Translations under genes and position numbers: made by a program
Shown here: positions 33,949 through 45,990 of the stretch, piece by piece
Layout: each line of letters starts with the position of its first letter
Position numbering within the stretch: the stretch's first letter is position 1
Notes under the pieces: model-generated
Databases searched by the model: none
The model's input: only the letters and a program-made list of their open reading frames with translations
Told to the model about the DNA's origin: nothing
NCBI GenBank assembly: GCA_018907035.1
Contig: JACCIC010000295.1
Coordinates: forward strand, 178,501-242,500
From: Sycobia sp. Sy_11
Taxonomy: Eukaryota > Arthropoda > Insecta > Hymenoptera > Epichrysomallidae
DNA length: 64,000 nucleotides
Direction of reading: 5' to 3'

Positions 33949-36060
33949 CACAAAGCGAGAGCAGCGCTAATGCGCCGCGCCCGCGACGTCCTCCTGATCC
34001 CTGCCTCAGGCTGGATGGGTGAGGAGGGGGAGGGCGCAAGCAATTAAACCGCAGCCAGCGCGCGCGGGGAGAGGTCGTAAGCCGATTTTGACCTCTGCGG
34101 CGGGTCGAGTTGCTCTCTCTCTCTCTATACTCGCCGATTGTGGCGCGCGGACGCGCGGGAGGTAAAATCGCGCGCGGCATGCTCGAAGCCTGCACGACCT
34201 TTTCTTTCTCTCCCTCGTGCGCGTGCGCGTGCGTGCGTTTATGTTGTTTGCATCGCGTCTCTTGAAGTCGTCTGAAAATTGTTGTTACTGGAGCCGTATC
34301 GGCGGGGCGCAATACGGGCGACAATTGGATAAATTTGATTGGAGGCAGTTTTTTTTTTCTTTGCGTTTTAACGCTTTAGTTCTTTCGCGCGTATGATAAT
34401 CGTGACGTTTCATCGACTGTTGCCTAAGAACGTTGTTCGTCGTTTATTTATGGAATTTGAAAGCGTGCACGATGCGCTCTGAAGCACCGAATTGTATTCT
34501 ATAATATTCTAAGCAAAATTTGTATGAGTAGATTATTCACGATTAGCAGAATTCTGGATTTCATAGGCATTAAGTACAGAAATTCGATGTAAAAATTATA
34601 TCAGCATGCTTTTCCGCAAGTCTACGGTGGTCACGGAAAAGCAAAATTTTCGAATTCCTTCAATTACTCGAGACGAACAGTTTTCCAATAGTTTTTTTTC
34701 CCCCCTTAGAAAAGATTAACAGTCATGGCAGAGACTATAAGATTCAGGGATCATGAAGCCGTAAAAAGATCGAATGAATACCGAATCAGAAGCAGCTGGG
34801 TATCCGATCTGAATCTGATTTTTCGGGAAATAATTAAACCTCGCGAATTGATCGATACACTGAATCTGAACTGAACAGTATAGAACCGAATCCTGTAAAA
34901 ATCAAAAGCACGCTTACCCAAGAGCTAACCCTAGGAACGGTCGAATTAGAGTCTGGCTCGATTGCATCGAGCAGAATAAGCGTGTAATTCGATGTTTTTT
35001 TTAAATTAGATTTGTTAAACTGGTTATAGATTATTTCTAGATACCGGTCGATGTTAGATAGGTTAGCATGCTTCTCATGCGAATTCGCATTATTTGCAGA
35101 ACAATAAAAGCTTCCCACTTTCCTGGATAATGGGCGATACACGCGATTTAATTTATATTCGGCGTTCTTATCACTTGATCTCTCCCGAAGACCTATACGA
35201 GATTCTTATCAATTCAAGGACTTCTTATCAAAAAACCAAGAATCAACCAGGAAAAAAAATTGGTTCCACCAATTGGACGAGCGTCATCACATTCCTGTAT
35301 TCTTGACGCGGTCCCTTGACGCCGTCCACACTCATATGCCACAGATCTAGACTACACACGGAATTCAGAAAAAACGATGGCTGTACAGTCGATGATTGAG
35401 AGATACACTGCGTGGAAACTAATTTTACAGATTAACGTTTATTATTTGTCGGCCGTGCACGAGCTAACGTAACATTTATCGAGCATAACGACTCTGGATC
35501 TTTTGATAGATCGCGAATACGCGAGTTTGTTGTACATATACGCATGAATATCTGCCGATGGAAATTAGTCGATAAGTTGTTTACGAAGTATATTAATTGC
35601 CGAGATCGGTATCTTAACAGTGCGTATCTTTTAATTATTGCCGATTAATAATGGATCAGCCGTACTCCCCCCCCATAAAGTCGCTGCCGCTCATTATCCC
35701 CGGGTAATTTAGAAATTAAAAGAAAATCAGGTTTAATTAATAAGGTGCCATCTTGATGCATGCGCAAGAAGTGCGCCGAGCCGCGTAGAAACGAAATTGT
35801 TTCGCTACTCTGTACGTGTATAGATATGTAGATATACGCACGCAGGTATGCGGGCGCGCGCCTTTAACCTATTTGCATGCATATATAATCCAGGGTCCAG
35901 CTTCCGTCTCGCTTGTATATCTATATAATAGGTATATGTATAAAGAGACTCAACAGGTTTCCATCGATTATATATACACGACGTACAGCCGCCGAGAGGA
36001 TTTTTATTCCCCTCCCGCCAACCATGCCACTGTTCAAGTGTTTGCCAATCGAAGCGATCA

Positions 36061-36063
<3 letters not shown>
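33949..36063. other. CpG-rich then AT-rich unique DNA
   Basis: CpG-rich to about 34320, then 1.4 kb of AT-rich unique DNA. A 10-bp-stem hairpin lies at 34607-34643 and CTGAATCTGA occurs twice (34809, 34860). Frames of 102 codons (minus, 35142-34834) and 70 codons (plus, 35094) overlap only slightly and are unrecognised. Confidence 0.45.
34607..34643. other. Perfect 10-bp hairpin
   Basis: TGCTTTTCCG at 34607-34616 pairs with CGGAAAAGCA at 34634-34643 across a 17-nt loop. Confidence 0.75.

Positions 36064-36107
<44 letters not shown>
36064..36107. repeat. (TA)22 microsatellite
   Basis: Pure 44-bp TA run. Confidence 0.97.
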
Positions 36108-36110
<3 letters not shown>

Positions 36111-36354
36111 GATTATACATTTCTCGTCATGTCCCCCGGAGGAAAATAAATTCGTCCTTAATAGCTTTCTTCAAACATACGCGCGCGCACATATTTATTA
36201 TCACATAATATCCCGCGTACCCCGACTCTTTTAAAGATCGGTTTGAAGTATATAAAGTTTTCAATCCCGTGGCGATTAAACTGGTTTTTCAATTGAACTT
36301 CAAATCACGCTGCACGGGTGTCCTCGTATAATGTATATATAAATTCCTCCAATA

Positions 36355-36360
<6 letters not shown>

Positions 36361-36398
<38 letters not shown>
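36361..36398. repeat. (TA)19 microsatellite
   Basis: Pure TA followed by CATATACACGCATA-type decay. Confidence 0.96.
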
Positions 36399-36409
<11 letters not shown>

Positions 36410-36521
36410 GCATATATACATGCATATACATAGATCGCGAGATAGTTTAAAAGCGTTTTCGTCCATCATCTTGAAGAGCCACGCGCCTGTCCGATGTTCA
36501 TGTGTGTCTGTGTATATATGC

Positions 36522-36524
<3 letters not shown>

Positions 36525-36574
<50 letters not shown>
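36525..36574. repeat. (TA)25 microsatellite
   Basis: Pure 50-bp TA run. Confidence 0.97.
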
Positions 36575-36577
<3 letters not shown>

Positions 36578-37180
36578 CATACATCTATACGCGCATACGT
36601 AATTATTAATGCTCCTCGTCTTTCTAATAAAACGGAAAGGAGCCGCGTCGCGTGAAGAGCCGCGCTCGAAAGTGCTCTCGAGTTTAAAAAACAAAGTCCC
36701 TAACCCCCTCCAGCCGCCTGTCGCGGCCGCGAGCCCGGGCGCCCGCGTCACCGGCGAAGACGCGCGCGGCGGTCGGCCGAGCTTCTTAATCAACGCTGGG
36801 CGATGCCGCGCCGCGCTTCGTCGAAGAACCTCCTCGGGGCGTCGGGACTGTAATTAGTTTATACACACTTATACCTACCTATCTATATGTATGTGTGTGT
36901 GTACATATACGTATATATAGACATAAGTGCACTTCAAACGCGACGTGGGTATTATACGAGGGTGGGGCAGTGAACTTCCCCACCCCCTTCCGCCGCCGTA
37001 CGCGAAGTTCCCGCTCACGATCGCGAGGCGCACGAAAACGTAAGTGTCAGCGTAAAAGCCGATACGGGGATAGATTGCGCGATCGGGCGCCGTGGTATTT
37101 CACTTTAAACGGCGGGGCGGGGAGGGGGGGGGAAGGAAAAAAATTAAGAGCTTCCAATTTTCCAGATAAGTAAATGCGTG
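36575..37180. other. CpG-rich block
   Basis: GC-rich at 36640-36850 and 36960-37140, separated by GT/TA-rich sequence. Frames of 82 and 92 codons are unrecognised. Confidence 0.45.
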
Positions 37181-37988
37181 CGCGAGGTATGAACGCGACG
37201 TCTCGCCGGTGGCGGTGTTATTTATTCAGTTTTTTTTTTCTTTGTCCCGCATCGGTTGCAATTGCTCGTCCCGCGAAAATTGAATTAATTATACAATAAT
37301 TATGGAGATTAACTAGTTTTTGAATTCATATCCGTGAGCCCTCGTGAATTTTAATGCGAGTTTTTGTTTATAAATAAAAAGGAATTATGAGAAAATAATA
37401 GAGGGGGTGATTGTTTTTTTTTTTTTGGTTGTTGGAGAGGTGAGGTATGAGATAGGTTGGCTGTTCAACTGAAGTTGCCCCAACTAATAATACGGTGTAT
37501 TCAGCGGCATTTGTTTTTTATGCCAAATATATTTTATAATAGTCCAGAATTACAAGAACTGTATCTTGTTAATTTTATGAATATACCGTGCTTTGATTTA
37601 AAATTCGTCAGCTTTACATCGAAAACTCATGGTGTCCATTTTCTAAACATCGTCAACATGGATTTCAGATATCTTCGCACACTGATCGTCTATAATAATT
37701 TTCGAATCCTTTGATTTGCAGGACGATTGCCCTTCCATCATCTTGAAAATTTTTAGCATCATTTAGCAGTTTACGCGAATTCGTCCCGGAGACATTTTAA
37801 TTCACGGAGAGTATAGATAACGATAATCTCCGCTTTCGCAATCCGTAAAAAAATCATCTTATCTAGTTCTAAGCCAGATGAAGACTTCATCAGTATATTA
37901 ATATTGTATACGAACGCTTGAGTATCTCGCGGTGCGCTTTATACAATATTTATTACGTAATATACAGATTTTCTACAACTCTACACAC

Positions 37989-37991
<3 letters not shown>
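37181..37991. other. AT-rich unique DNA with one protein-like frame
   Basis: The plus frame 37457-37714 (85 codons) has no low complexity and contains LQELYLVNF and LRTLIVYNNF, faintly like leucine-rich-repeat strands, but the spacing does not fit a regular LRR. Not called as a gene. Confidence 0.35.

Positions 37992-38042
<51 letters not shown>
37992..38042. repeat. (AT)25 microsatellite
   Basis: Pure 51-bp AT run. Confidence 0.97.
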
Positions 38043-38397
38043 CTGGATGTTCATCGTTCTCAGCCAAATTTCACAATTTACGCTTTGTAATTTTCATAAA
38101 TACTGTAGCTCAGGCATGATTTATCATGACTGGGTTTACTATAAGTGGAAAGCTCGACGAATAGCTGTTTTTTCATTATCAAAGTGTACATGAAGATCGT
38201 GACGTTTTGAAAATTCCAGTCGAATCCTCGTCTGTTACCTCGACCCTCCCCCTTTTCGCCGCCCAGGGAAAGACTTTTTCCGCACGCGCGCACGTACATG
38301 ACTTCCGCTCATTTCACTCTAATTCGACCGCTCGGCAAAGTAGTGGGGGCGAGGATAACGAGGAGCCCGCGTACGCGCATAATGTGCAATCGACGAG

Positions 38398-38403
<6 letters not shown>

Positions 38404-38446
<43 letters not shown>
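38404..38446. repeat. (AT)21 microsatellite
   Basis: Pure AT run, first of five TA tracts within 900 bp. Confidence 0.97.
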
Positions 38447-38449
<3 letters not shown>

Positions 38450-38527
38450 GCCTGTAAATGCGCGTTCTCGTTCGCTGCCGCGCGCTTACGTGGAAACTCG
38501 GCCGCGACCCGCACATGTGGTCTTAAT

Positions 38528-38530
<3 letters not shown>

Positions 38531-38620
<90 letters not shown>
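38531..38620. repeat. Compound (TC)22(TA)23
   Basis: Pure TC passes into pure TA, 90 bp without interruption. Confidence 0.97.
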
Positions 38621-38625
<5 letters not shown>

Positions 38626-38714
38626 AAATCAAGCGTACACATATATGAGGAAGAAAAGCTATGCGAAAAAGCGGAGCAGCGAGAAAAGCTTACATGGCGA
38701 CTTCTTTGCTCCGC

Positions 38715-38719
<5 letters not shown>

Positions 38720-38764
<45 letters not shown>
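38720..38764. repeat. (TA)22 microsatellite
   Basis: Pure 45-bp TA run. Confidence 0.97.
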
Positions 38765-38768
<4 letters not shown>

Positions 38769-38821
38769 GACGTTTCGGCGGCTTTCAGGCTCGCGCGAAG
38801 GTTACTGCTCTCAAGGTCGTT

Positions 38822-38832
38822 GTATCTATCTA

Positions 38833-38870
<38 letters not shown>
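38822..38870. repeat. (TATC)n(TA)18
   Basis: A few TATC units leading into pure TA. Confidence 0.95.
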
Positions 38871-38871
<1 letters not shown>

Positions 38872-39033
38872 TTCTTCTTGCTTCTCGCGAGATGCTGTTT
38901 TTCTAGAATGCAGCAGCAGCGCCGCGGCTACTCACGGAGGAGGGAGGAGAGGCGAGAAGAACGACGAGAGAACTATCTCGCATTTCTCTGCGTGCCGCGG
39001 CTCGAAACTCACCCCATCGCTCTCCTTCTCTTG

Positions 39034-39036
<3 letters not shown>

Positions 39037-39071
<35 letters not shown>
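39037..39071. repeat. (TA)17 microsatellite
   Basis: Pure 35-bp TA run within CpG-rich DNA. Confidence 0.97.
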
Positions 39072-39073
<2 letters not shown>

Positions 39074-39248
39074 CTCTTATTCCCTCTTGCTGAATCCGCG
39101 GCAGGCGCGGCGGCGGCGGCGATGGCGGGCGTCCCCGTCGTAACTAGACCTGTACGGTTTTGCGCACGAATACGTACGCGCTGCGCATCGAGACCACGCT
39201 CCCCCCTCTCCTTCTTTGCTTCCACTTTTTTTTCTCCGCTATATGTAC

Positions 39249-39250
<2 letters not shown>

Positions 39251-39305
<55 letters not shown>
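39251..39305. repeat. (AT)27 microsatellite
   Basis: Pure 55-bp AT run. Confidence 0.97.
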
Positions 39306-39307
<2 letters not shown>

Positions 39308-40476
39308 ACACGCGATATAGGCTGAGTTCAGCTTATACCGGAGGATTATAACACCCGGTATCTCTGGTCGCGCGCACGGTATTTTCCAAGCTGCAGCATC
39401 TCTTTCTACATAATAGGCGTATATTCTCGTTTTCATTGGGTTCTAATATAGTGGCGAGAAAGGAGCGTGCTTATGAAAGGAGCCATTTCAAAGACCGTTT
39501 TTTCAGGATTTCTTTTGCATTGGTTTTTTTCTTTCTTTATTTTCAATTTTTCTATCGGAACAGGTCGATAGTATTTTCAAATAATTTAGCATTCATTATG
39601 CGGATGTAGTTGGACAGAGAATTTCTTTCATAAACACGTGGTTTATGAAGTGTGCATTAGTAAAATGATAAAGTACAGGGAATATTAAAGTGCCTCGTTT
39701 AGATTACCATCGTCAATCTTTAAATAATGGACTTATATAACTAAAAATAGCTTTTGCTTTCATGACCTCTTCTTAATGTTATTTACCGTGTTTAACTTCA
39801 ATTCGGTTTAGAAATTTTATGAGCGTCGAATGTATGGCTGCAAGAAATTCCGTCGATTCGTTCTATAGAAAAATCGATCGGTAACAACTTACGGGCTCTG
39901 TGTACAGAACGCGACTCGAATTGACGAATATTTCGTACAAATGAAAATTTTATTTATTATTCCATCGTGATTGAAATCGATGAATTTCCTATGAAGTCAA
40001 CGAAACGCTATTAAAATCCACGAATCGCAATTACTATGCAGACAGGTATAAGAGTTTTAAGCACCCATCACATTACTTGAATTAAACTAAACGAATTACG
40101 TTTACCTGCACGTTCCCCGATCGCCTAAAATCCGAATTACGTAAATACCGCGACTAGAAAATAATGAAATAAAAATCAGTATACTTGTTATCAGAGGATA
40201 ATCCGATCAACCGCGCCGTGTCGAAATTATCCAATCGATCCGATCTAAGCTCGTACGTCGACTCTGTCTTTTTCTCTCTACGTATATACCAAAAAGTTAG
40301 AATCACATTCAGTCCTGCACAGTTGCAATGCTAGACAAAGTATTCGAGTGGAAAAAAATCGAAATAAATTTCCACCGTTTCACATCTCAGACTAAAGCGC
40401 GCACAAAAGTGCCCATCGAGCATCTCCACGAAATCCGTCGCGATATCTTCACCCGGCCCGCGGTGCTGTGATCGGG
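39306..40476. other. AT-rich unique DNA
   Basis: About 1.1 kb without repeats. No frame above 72 codons, no palindrome of note, nothing recognised. Confidence 0.5.
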
Positions 40477-40504
40477 TTTTTTTGTTTTTGTTTTTTTTTT
40501 TTTT
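40477..40504. repeat. T-rich homopolymer tract
   Basis: Three T-runs broken by single G, the last being T14. Confidence 0.93.
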
Positions 40505-40773
40505 GAACGGCCGGTTCGCGCTAATGTGGTATGTGTAACGCCGATGCAACTCTGAGATTTCGGGAAACGGCTTGTGGTTAGGGGGTATATATTATATATA
40601 CTTTCTAGAATTCCAAGCACTCGGGAGCTTCCTCCTCGACCCGTCATCCCGATCGCCCCGAGCCCGAGATCGCAGGCAGGCAGCGACTCGCACCGTTTCT
40701 GCGAACATTATGCAACCGCCGCCGCGCAGCGCCGCCGGGCGAGCTCCTCGGCTAAATTGGCGCGACCTCTCTC

Positions 40774-40777
<4 letters not shown>
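40505..40777. other. CpG-rich patch upstream of a CT array
   Basis: GC-rich sequence with frames of 106 and 147 codons that continue through the CT array. The longer frame passes a strong donor, CGG|GTGAGT at 40954-40962, so a first exon ending at 40956 is conceivable but unsupported. Confidence 0.3.

Positions 40778-40825
<48 letters not shown>
40778..40825. repeat. (CT)24 microsatellite
   Basis: Pure 48-bp CT run. Confidence 0.97.
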
Positions 40826-40829
<4 letters not shown>

Positions 40830-41552
40830 TCCTCGCATCGTGCATCTATCGCTCTGCCCACGGCCGAAGGTGGGGCGGGGGGAGATCTGGATAGCCGCGA
40901 CGCGCACCCGCGCGCCCACGGCTCTCTATATCGGGCTCGAACGGAGAATTACGCGGGTGAGTCGATTTTGATTTTAGTTCGGAGGTTCGTTGACTGGGCA
41001 GTTATATATATATAGATCGAGAATTAGCCTATGCATAATCGAGATTTGTATAAAGATTGGGCAACTACTTACGTAACCCAGGCCAGGTGTGTATATACAC
41101 GATATTATTGAGTTGTTGTTGGACTCACCTGAAACATAAAATAAATTTCCGTCAGAACGAATGTGTATAGATATATAAATAGATAGTCATGTAGGTGGAA
41201 ATATTGGATGTATTATATCTTCAATTATATTTCATTTAAAAAGTAGTGGATCATGGGCATACTATATGTGCATTTCTCGATAATAATGAAGAATCTTTGA
41301 TAAAGTTCAGGTTATACGCGCTAAAGGATAATTTTATTTAACAGCCTATATACTTATTGCGTACATAATGTCATTTTCAGGAATTATTTAAAGATAATTA
41401 AACGAAATCGCTACGGAAGATAAATAATAATAAAAATGCATAAAATATCCAATTTCATATACCGATATTACCATAGTATATTAAACCGGTGTAATTTTCG
41501 CTCGAAATTCCCTCAATCAAAATAAACACTTGCAAGCGCTCGTTGTACATAC

Positions 41553-41554
<2 letters not shown>
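40826..41554. other. Unique DNA with splice-like signals
   Basis: GC-rich to about 40960, then AT-rich. Holds the plus donor at 40957 and a minus-strand CAG|GTGAGT at 41123-41131 with a T-rich tract upstream on that strand. Confidence 0.4.
41123..41150 (-). promoter_or_regulatory. Candidate recursive splice (ratchet) site
   Basis: On the minus strand a T-rich tract (ATTTATTTTATGTTTCAG) is followed directly by GTGAGT, so an acceptor and a consensus donor share one AG|GT junction (between 41129 and 41128). This is the form of zero-length exons known in long insect introns. Host gene and strand are unknown. Confidence 0.25.

Positions 41555-41598
<44 letters not shown>
41555..41598. repeat. (TA)22 microsatellite
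   Basis: Pure 44-bp TA run. Confidence 0.97.
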
Positions 41599-41604
<6 letters not shown>

Positions 41605-41639
41605 TACACACATGCACTTGTATCAGGATCTCTAAAGAT

Positions 41640-42325
41640 CCAGCGAGAGTGAACGGGGAGGCACCGAAGAGGTTAACGTCCCGCACGGCCGCCGATCGCG
41701 CCGCGCGCACTCGAAAACTCGCCCGCTCGCTCGCCGTTGCGGCCGCTGCTCCGACGCGCGCTCGCCGCATCGGCCGCGCTAAAGTACGTAGCTCGCCGCG
41801 AATGAGGGGGAAGAGGCGGCTCTTACCGCTACGCGTGTACGCGCTGAGGACGCTCTCGCGGTAACTCAAACCTCCCGCGCTCACCGACGACTCGCCCCTG
41901 CTCCCTCGCTGGGGGGGGGGGGCCGAACAGCGCAGAGGATATAGATAGTTATATCGTTGTATTGTATAGGTATATAGTTGTAACGAGCCCCGGTTCCCGA
42001 CGGTCGACTCGCCCCAGCCCTCGTATCCCCTCGTTTCACCCGTCGTCCGCGCCCACTCAACGCGCCGCGCGGGCACCGGCGATGCATAATGTAAATTCGA
42101 CGGTTTCGATACCAATTCATCCGCGTAATTACGGGTTTGCCCGCGCTGCACCTCTCAAAGCCTCCTACCCCCCCCCCCCCACCTTTCACCCGGTCCATCG
42201 TTCACCCGTGAAGATTATCCGCCCGCGAGTGTGCGTGCTTTTGGCCCCCTCCGGCAGTGAGCGCGCAAGTAGAGAGATTTAGGCCCCGCGCGAAATTGCC
42301 CCGATAAAACACGCTCTCGTTACAC

Positions 42326-42326
<1 letters not shown>
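41640..42326. other. CpG-rich block
   Basis: Strongly GC-rich with G12 at 41911-41922 and C13 at 42168-42180. Overlapping frames up to 212 codons on both strands reflect low stop density in GC-rich DNA. A promoter island is possible. Confidence 0.45.
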
Positions 42327-42379
<53 letters not shown>

Positions 42380-42422
42380 GCATGCATGCGTGCATGCATG
42401 TATGTATATATGTATGTATGTT
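42327..42422. repeat. (TA)25 then (GCAT/GTAT)n
   Basis: Pure TA to 42377, then imperfect tetranucleotides of GCAT, GTAT and TTTG type. Confidence 0.94.
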
Positions 42423-43006
42423 TGTGTATACACAAAAAGCCGTACCTGGAGGGGAGTATGATTGATGTCAATATGCTGGGCTTGGAAAAGATATACGGAC
42501 GAGAGAGAGAGAGAGACAGAGAGCGATTGGGGATGATGAGTGGAGAAGGGGTGTGAGGGGGGGGTGTCTCGAGATTTAAGGAGTGCGCGGCGGCTATCGT
42601 ACTTATACACGACGCGATAATTTTCGGCTACGTCCAGCGGAGCACGCGGCACTCCATGAGATCCGATCGCCCAGCCCCCCCCCCTTACCACCTCGCCCCA
42701 TTACCCCGACGCCCGCTCAATTGGCCGGCGATATATTGCCCTCGGAGAGAGGAATTATGGCCTCTTCCCCCTCCCCCCACCCTCTGAGTCCACGTTCTCG
42801 GGATGAGCACTCGGCGAGGGCATCCGCTCTTTGGGATTTCGTGACTTGGGTCGCAGGGATATAATATATAAACGTAAGTATACACACATGCATGCATGGA
42901 CGATGAAATTTTGGGCCCAAGGTGCAATGTTTTCCGTGCACGTGTTATTGATAAAATAAATAGTTTGATTTAGAAAACTATATTTATTGAAACGAAATAA
43001 TATAAG

Positions 43007-43008
<2 letters not shown>
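42423..43008. other. CpG-rich DNA with C-runs
   Basis: GA-rich string at 42501-42521 and C-runs at 42675-42684 and 42768-42777. Donor-like AAC|GTAAGTAT at 42871. No gene recognised. Confidence 0.4.

Positions 43009-43059
<51 letters not shown>
43009..43059. repeat. (TA)25 microsatellite
   Basis: Pure 51-bp TA run. Confidence 0.97.
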
Positions 43060-43062
<3 letters not shown>

Positions 43063-43529
43063 CAAAACGGGCATCACAATTGCCAGGGTCACTGTCAGTG
43101 GACATTTCCCATCTTCATTATTTTCGCGACAGCGCTCTAGCGCGCGAATTCGTTCGGCTCTTTGATCAACAATACGTCGATCGCGTGTCTCCATGCACCG
43201 CGTGTACTTGATAATTGTCCGGATAGGTTACCGCCCTCCCAATAGTTCTCGCGCCGAACGAAGAGGATCGTCGATAGGATCTATTGGTCATAGCCACGAG
43301 AAGGACGTCCTCAGAAACGGAGCCACGGGGCAGTGCCCGAATATTCTACGTAGTTATGTAATGCAGTCGCATGACAGTTTTCTGGGATTTTATTACGACT
43401 TCTTATTGGCTTTCAATATCTTAATCGTAGATAACGTCGTTAGGTAAAAATCTACGCGTTCCACATCATCCGAGAAGCGTAGAAAAGTGCAGTGGTGTTT
43501 AATTTTACGTTGTGTAAACCGTATACATT

Positions 43530-43534
<5 letters not shown>
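43060..43534. other. Unique DNA
   Basis: Plus frame 43193-43447 (84 codons) has balanced composition but no recognised similarity. Confidence 0.4.

Positions 43535-43580
<46 letters not shown>
43535..43580. repeat. (AT)23 microsatellite
   Basis: Pure 46-bp AT run. Confidence 0.97.
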
Positions 43581-43582
<2 letters not shown>

Positions 43583-43997
43583 CGACTCCAGCCGTCGGAT
43601 GTCAATGACTTAGAGGCTCGAGTAAATGAAAATGCAGCGGTATTACGTCCAAAGTCCGTATCGCTGATGTTAAAGAATGACTTTAATATACCATAATCGT
43701 TATGATCTATACAAATCGCCTCGAACGCTCGCAATTTCGCAGATTTCTATGTATACACATAGAATACAGTGTCCTGCGCAAATAAGTTCAGTAGTGCGAC
43801 GCTACAAATGGAGAGAAAATTGCGCAAGCCGCACGCATCGTGTAATGCCCGCTTTACGTAAGTAATGGGACGCGGAGAAAGGCGGGGGGGGGGCGATTAA
43901 ATTTGCTCGCCCGCGATTAAACGAGCGCACCGTTAATCTCAAGAAGGGGCGAGCATCTAATTATAATTCTTACGCCTTCATCTCACCCTTTCGCTCA

Positions 43998-44002
<5 letters not shown>
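43581..44002. other. Unique DNA
   Basis: Moderate GC with a G-run near 43885. Frames up to 69 codons, unrecognised. Confidence 0.4.

Positions 44003-44037
<35 letters not shown>
44003..44037. repeat. (TC)17 microsatellite
   Basis: Pure TC run. Confidence 0.96.
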
Positions 44038-44039
<2 letters not shown>

Positions 44040-44124
44040 CTCGCTCTTTGTGCGCTGACCATAAAAACTAGAAGTGTAAAGAAACGAAACGGCCGAAGTG
44101 GGCGTTTTTGACCAATGATGTATA

Positions 44125-44130
<6 letters not shown>

Positions 44131-44177
<47 letters not shown>
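44131..44177. repeat. (TA)23 microsatellite
   Basis: Pure TA with TATAATATAT decay on the left edge. Confidence 0.97.
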
Positions 44178-44182
<5 letters not shown>

Positions 44183-44297
44183 CTGCAATTCACAGTAGTT
44201 TATATCTAACGCAGAAGCGAAATTCATCCCGATTAGACCACGCGTATCCTAGTATGTAGAAGTGCGGGCGTGACTCCGCGTTTTTCAACAACCATGG

Positions 44298-44328
44298 CAC
44301 ACACACAACACAACACACACACACACAC

Positions 44329-44366
<38 letters not shown>

Positions 44367-44404
44367 GGAGAGAGAGAGAGAGGCGTAATGCGCGCGCGCG
44401 CGCG
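44298..44404. repeat. Compound (CA)n(GA)n(CG)n
   Basis: CA with two CAACA interruptions to 44329, GA with AAAGAGGG interruption to 44382, then CG at 44391-44404. Confidence 0.94.
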
Positions 44405-44624
44405 AGAGAGTGTATACGTTATACGAAATGGAGAAAGCCCATCGCACCGAATAATCCTGTTACGCAAGCTTGCGGCTACATTAGATACGAATCATCTCAT
44501 CGGGCTCTAACCGCGGCCCGGGCGCGACGATAAAAATCCGGGGGAAGGTCGAACGGACCATGAGATATATCACGCCCCACGGGCGTGTATGGCGAGCTCG
44601 CGCGCCAACGGAAAAAAGAAATAG

Positions 44625-44629
<5 letters not shown>

Positions 44630-44672
<43 letters not shown>
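44630..44672. repeat. (GA)21 microsatellite
   Basis: Pure 43-bp GA run. Confidence 0.97.
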
Positions 44673-44675
<3 letters not shown>

Positions 44676-44815
44676 AAAGCTCTCCTCGGCAGGATCATCG
44701 GTCCAGGCGAGAAAGTGCGCCGGTGGAGTTTAGCTTATGACAGGGCCGTATGGACGGTGGGAAAAGGAAGCCGGAGCGAGAGATCGAGAGGCTGCAAGTG
44801 GAGAAATAGAGAGAA

Positions 44816-44842
44816 GGAGAGAGAGAGAGAGAGAGAGAGAGA
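44816..44842. repeat. (GA)13 microsatellite
   Basis: Pure GA run in a wider purine-rich region. Confidence 0.95.
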
Positions 44843-44891
44843 AGCTCTCGTTGATTTGTGAAAGTGGCCGCGGGTGGTGACTGACTGATTT

Positions 44892-44914
44892 TGTGTGTGT
44901 GTGTGTGTGTGTGT
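44892..44914. repeat. (TG)11 microsatellite
   Basis: Pure TG run. Confidence 0.95.
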
Positions 44915-45946
44915 TTGTCTGCGCTCTGGCCTCAGATTGAAATTAGAAGGGCGTTCCTCTCTTCGGATGAGATGTATGTGTGCCAGAATGTGTGAGCTCG
45001 CATGTGCCTGGAGTTTCAGAGTAGATTAACTAGATTGACGAGAGGAAGAGTCGTTAACGGTCGAACAACATAAATATATGTACATATATATACGCGGGCA
45101 CTAACGCGAAGATAAATCCGTTCTCCGTCATCAGAACTTCGCGAAACGCCGCGATTTCTTTCGCACGAATTCAGCCGTCGGTAATGGCGAGCCGGATGGC
45201 CGATACGCACAGCGCCCGAGGATCTTCCACCACTGAAGTCGAACTATGACACGTACGTTTACGATGCGCGGACGCAGTAGCGCTCTCCGCGGCATTTACG
45301 ATTCATTCCGTGGACCGGCTAATGGGGCCGGCGAAGCAGCGCCCGTCGCTACGCGTCTCTATCACGTCGAATCGCACTCTGGCAGGCGTATAGGCGCGCG
45401 CGTTGGCGGTTCCTCTTCGGCCGTGGCAAAGGAAAAAAATGGGGGGGGGGAGGCACCGGGAAAGGCAGGCAGAACGAAAGGATGAAAAAAGAAAACATTG
45501 ACAGATGTGCGCGCTTACCGAGTATTATTATTTTTTTCCGTTTCGATTCATTAAAATAAACTTGTAAAACGGGTATATATATATATATCTTAAGTAACTT
45601 CTATAATGCTAAACTCGGCTGCTGTACGCGAGTACTTCTTCGTGTATATATATATATATATATCGAACGCAAAAACTAGTAGCTTAAATGACGTTACGTA
45701 ACGATTCCCGCTGCACGCCCGAACGAGCTCGTGCAAATCAGCAGAATCGGCGGCGCGGGCACGTTCGATCTCGCTGGCGCGCGTATAAACAGACGGACGA
45801 ACACAGTTGTCGGGGAGGGGGGTTTTTACTTTTTCACGAGACGATCAACCATCATCCACCCCCCCTCCCCCCGAGCGCGCCCGTCGTATAAACGGCTAGG
45901 TGAGACGGCATCCTCGTGCATTATTATTTATACAAATGCGCGTAGC

Positions 45947-45952
<6 letters not shown>
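44915..45952. other. CpG-rich unique DNA
   Basis: Short TA runs at 45573-45588 and 45645-45663, G-run near 45441 and C-runs near 45859. Frames up to 97 codons, unrecognised. Confidence 0.4.

Positions 45953-45986
<34 letters not shown>
45953..45986. repeat. (AT)17 microsatellite
   Basis: Pure AT run followed by GTGTATGTTGTATATA decay. Confidence 0.96.
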
Positions 45987-45990
<4 letters not shown>

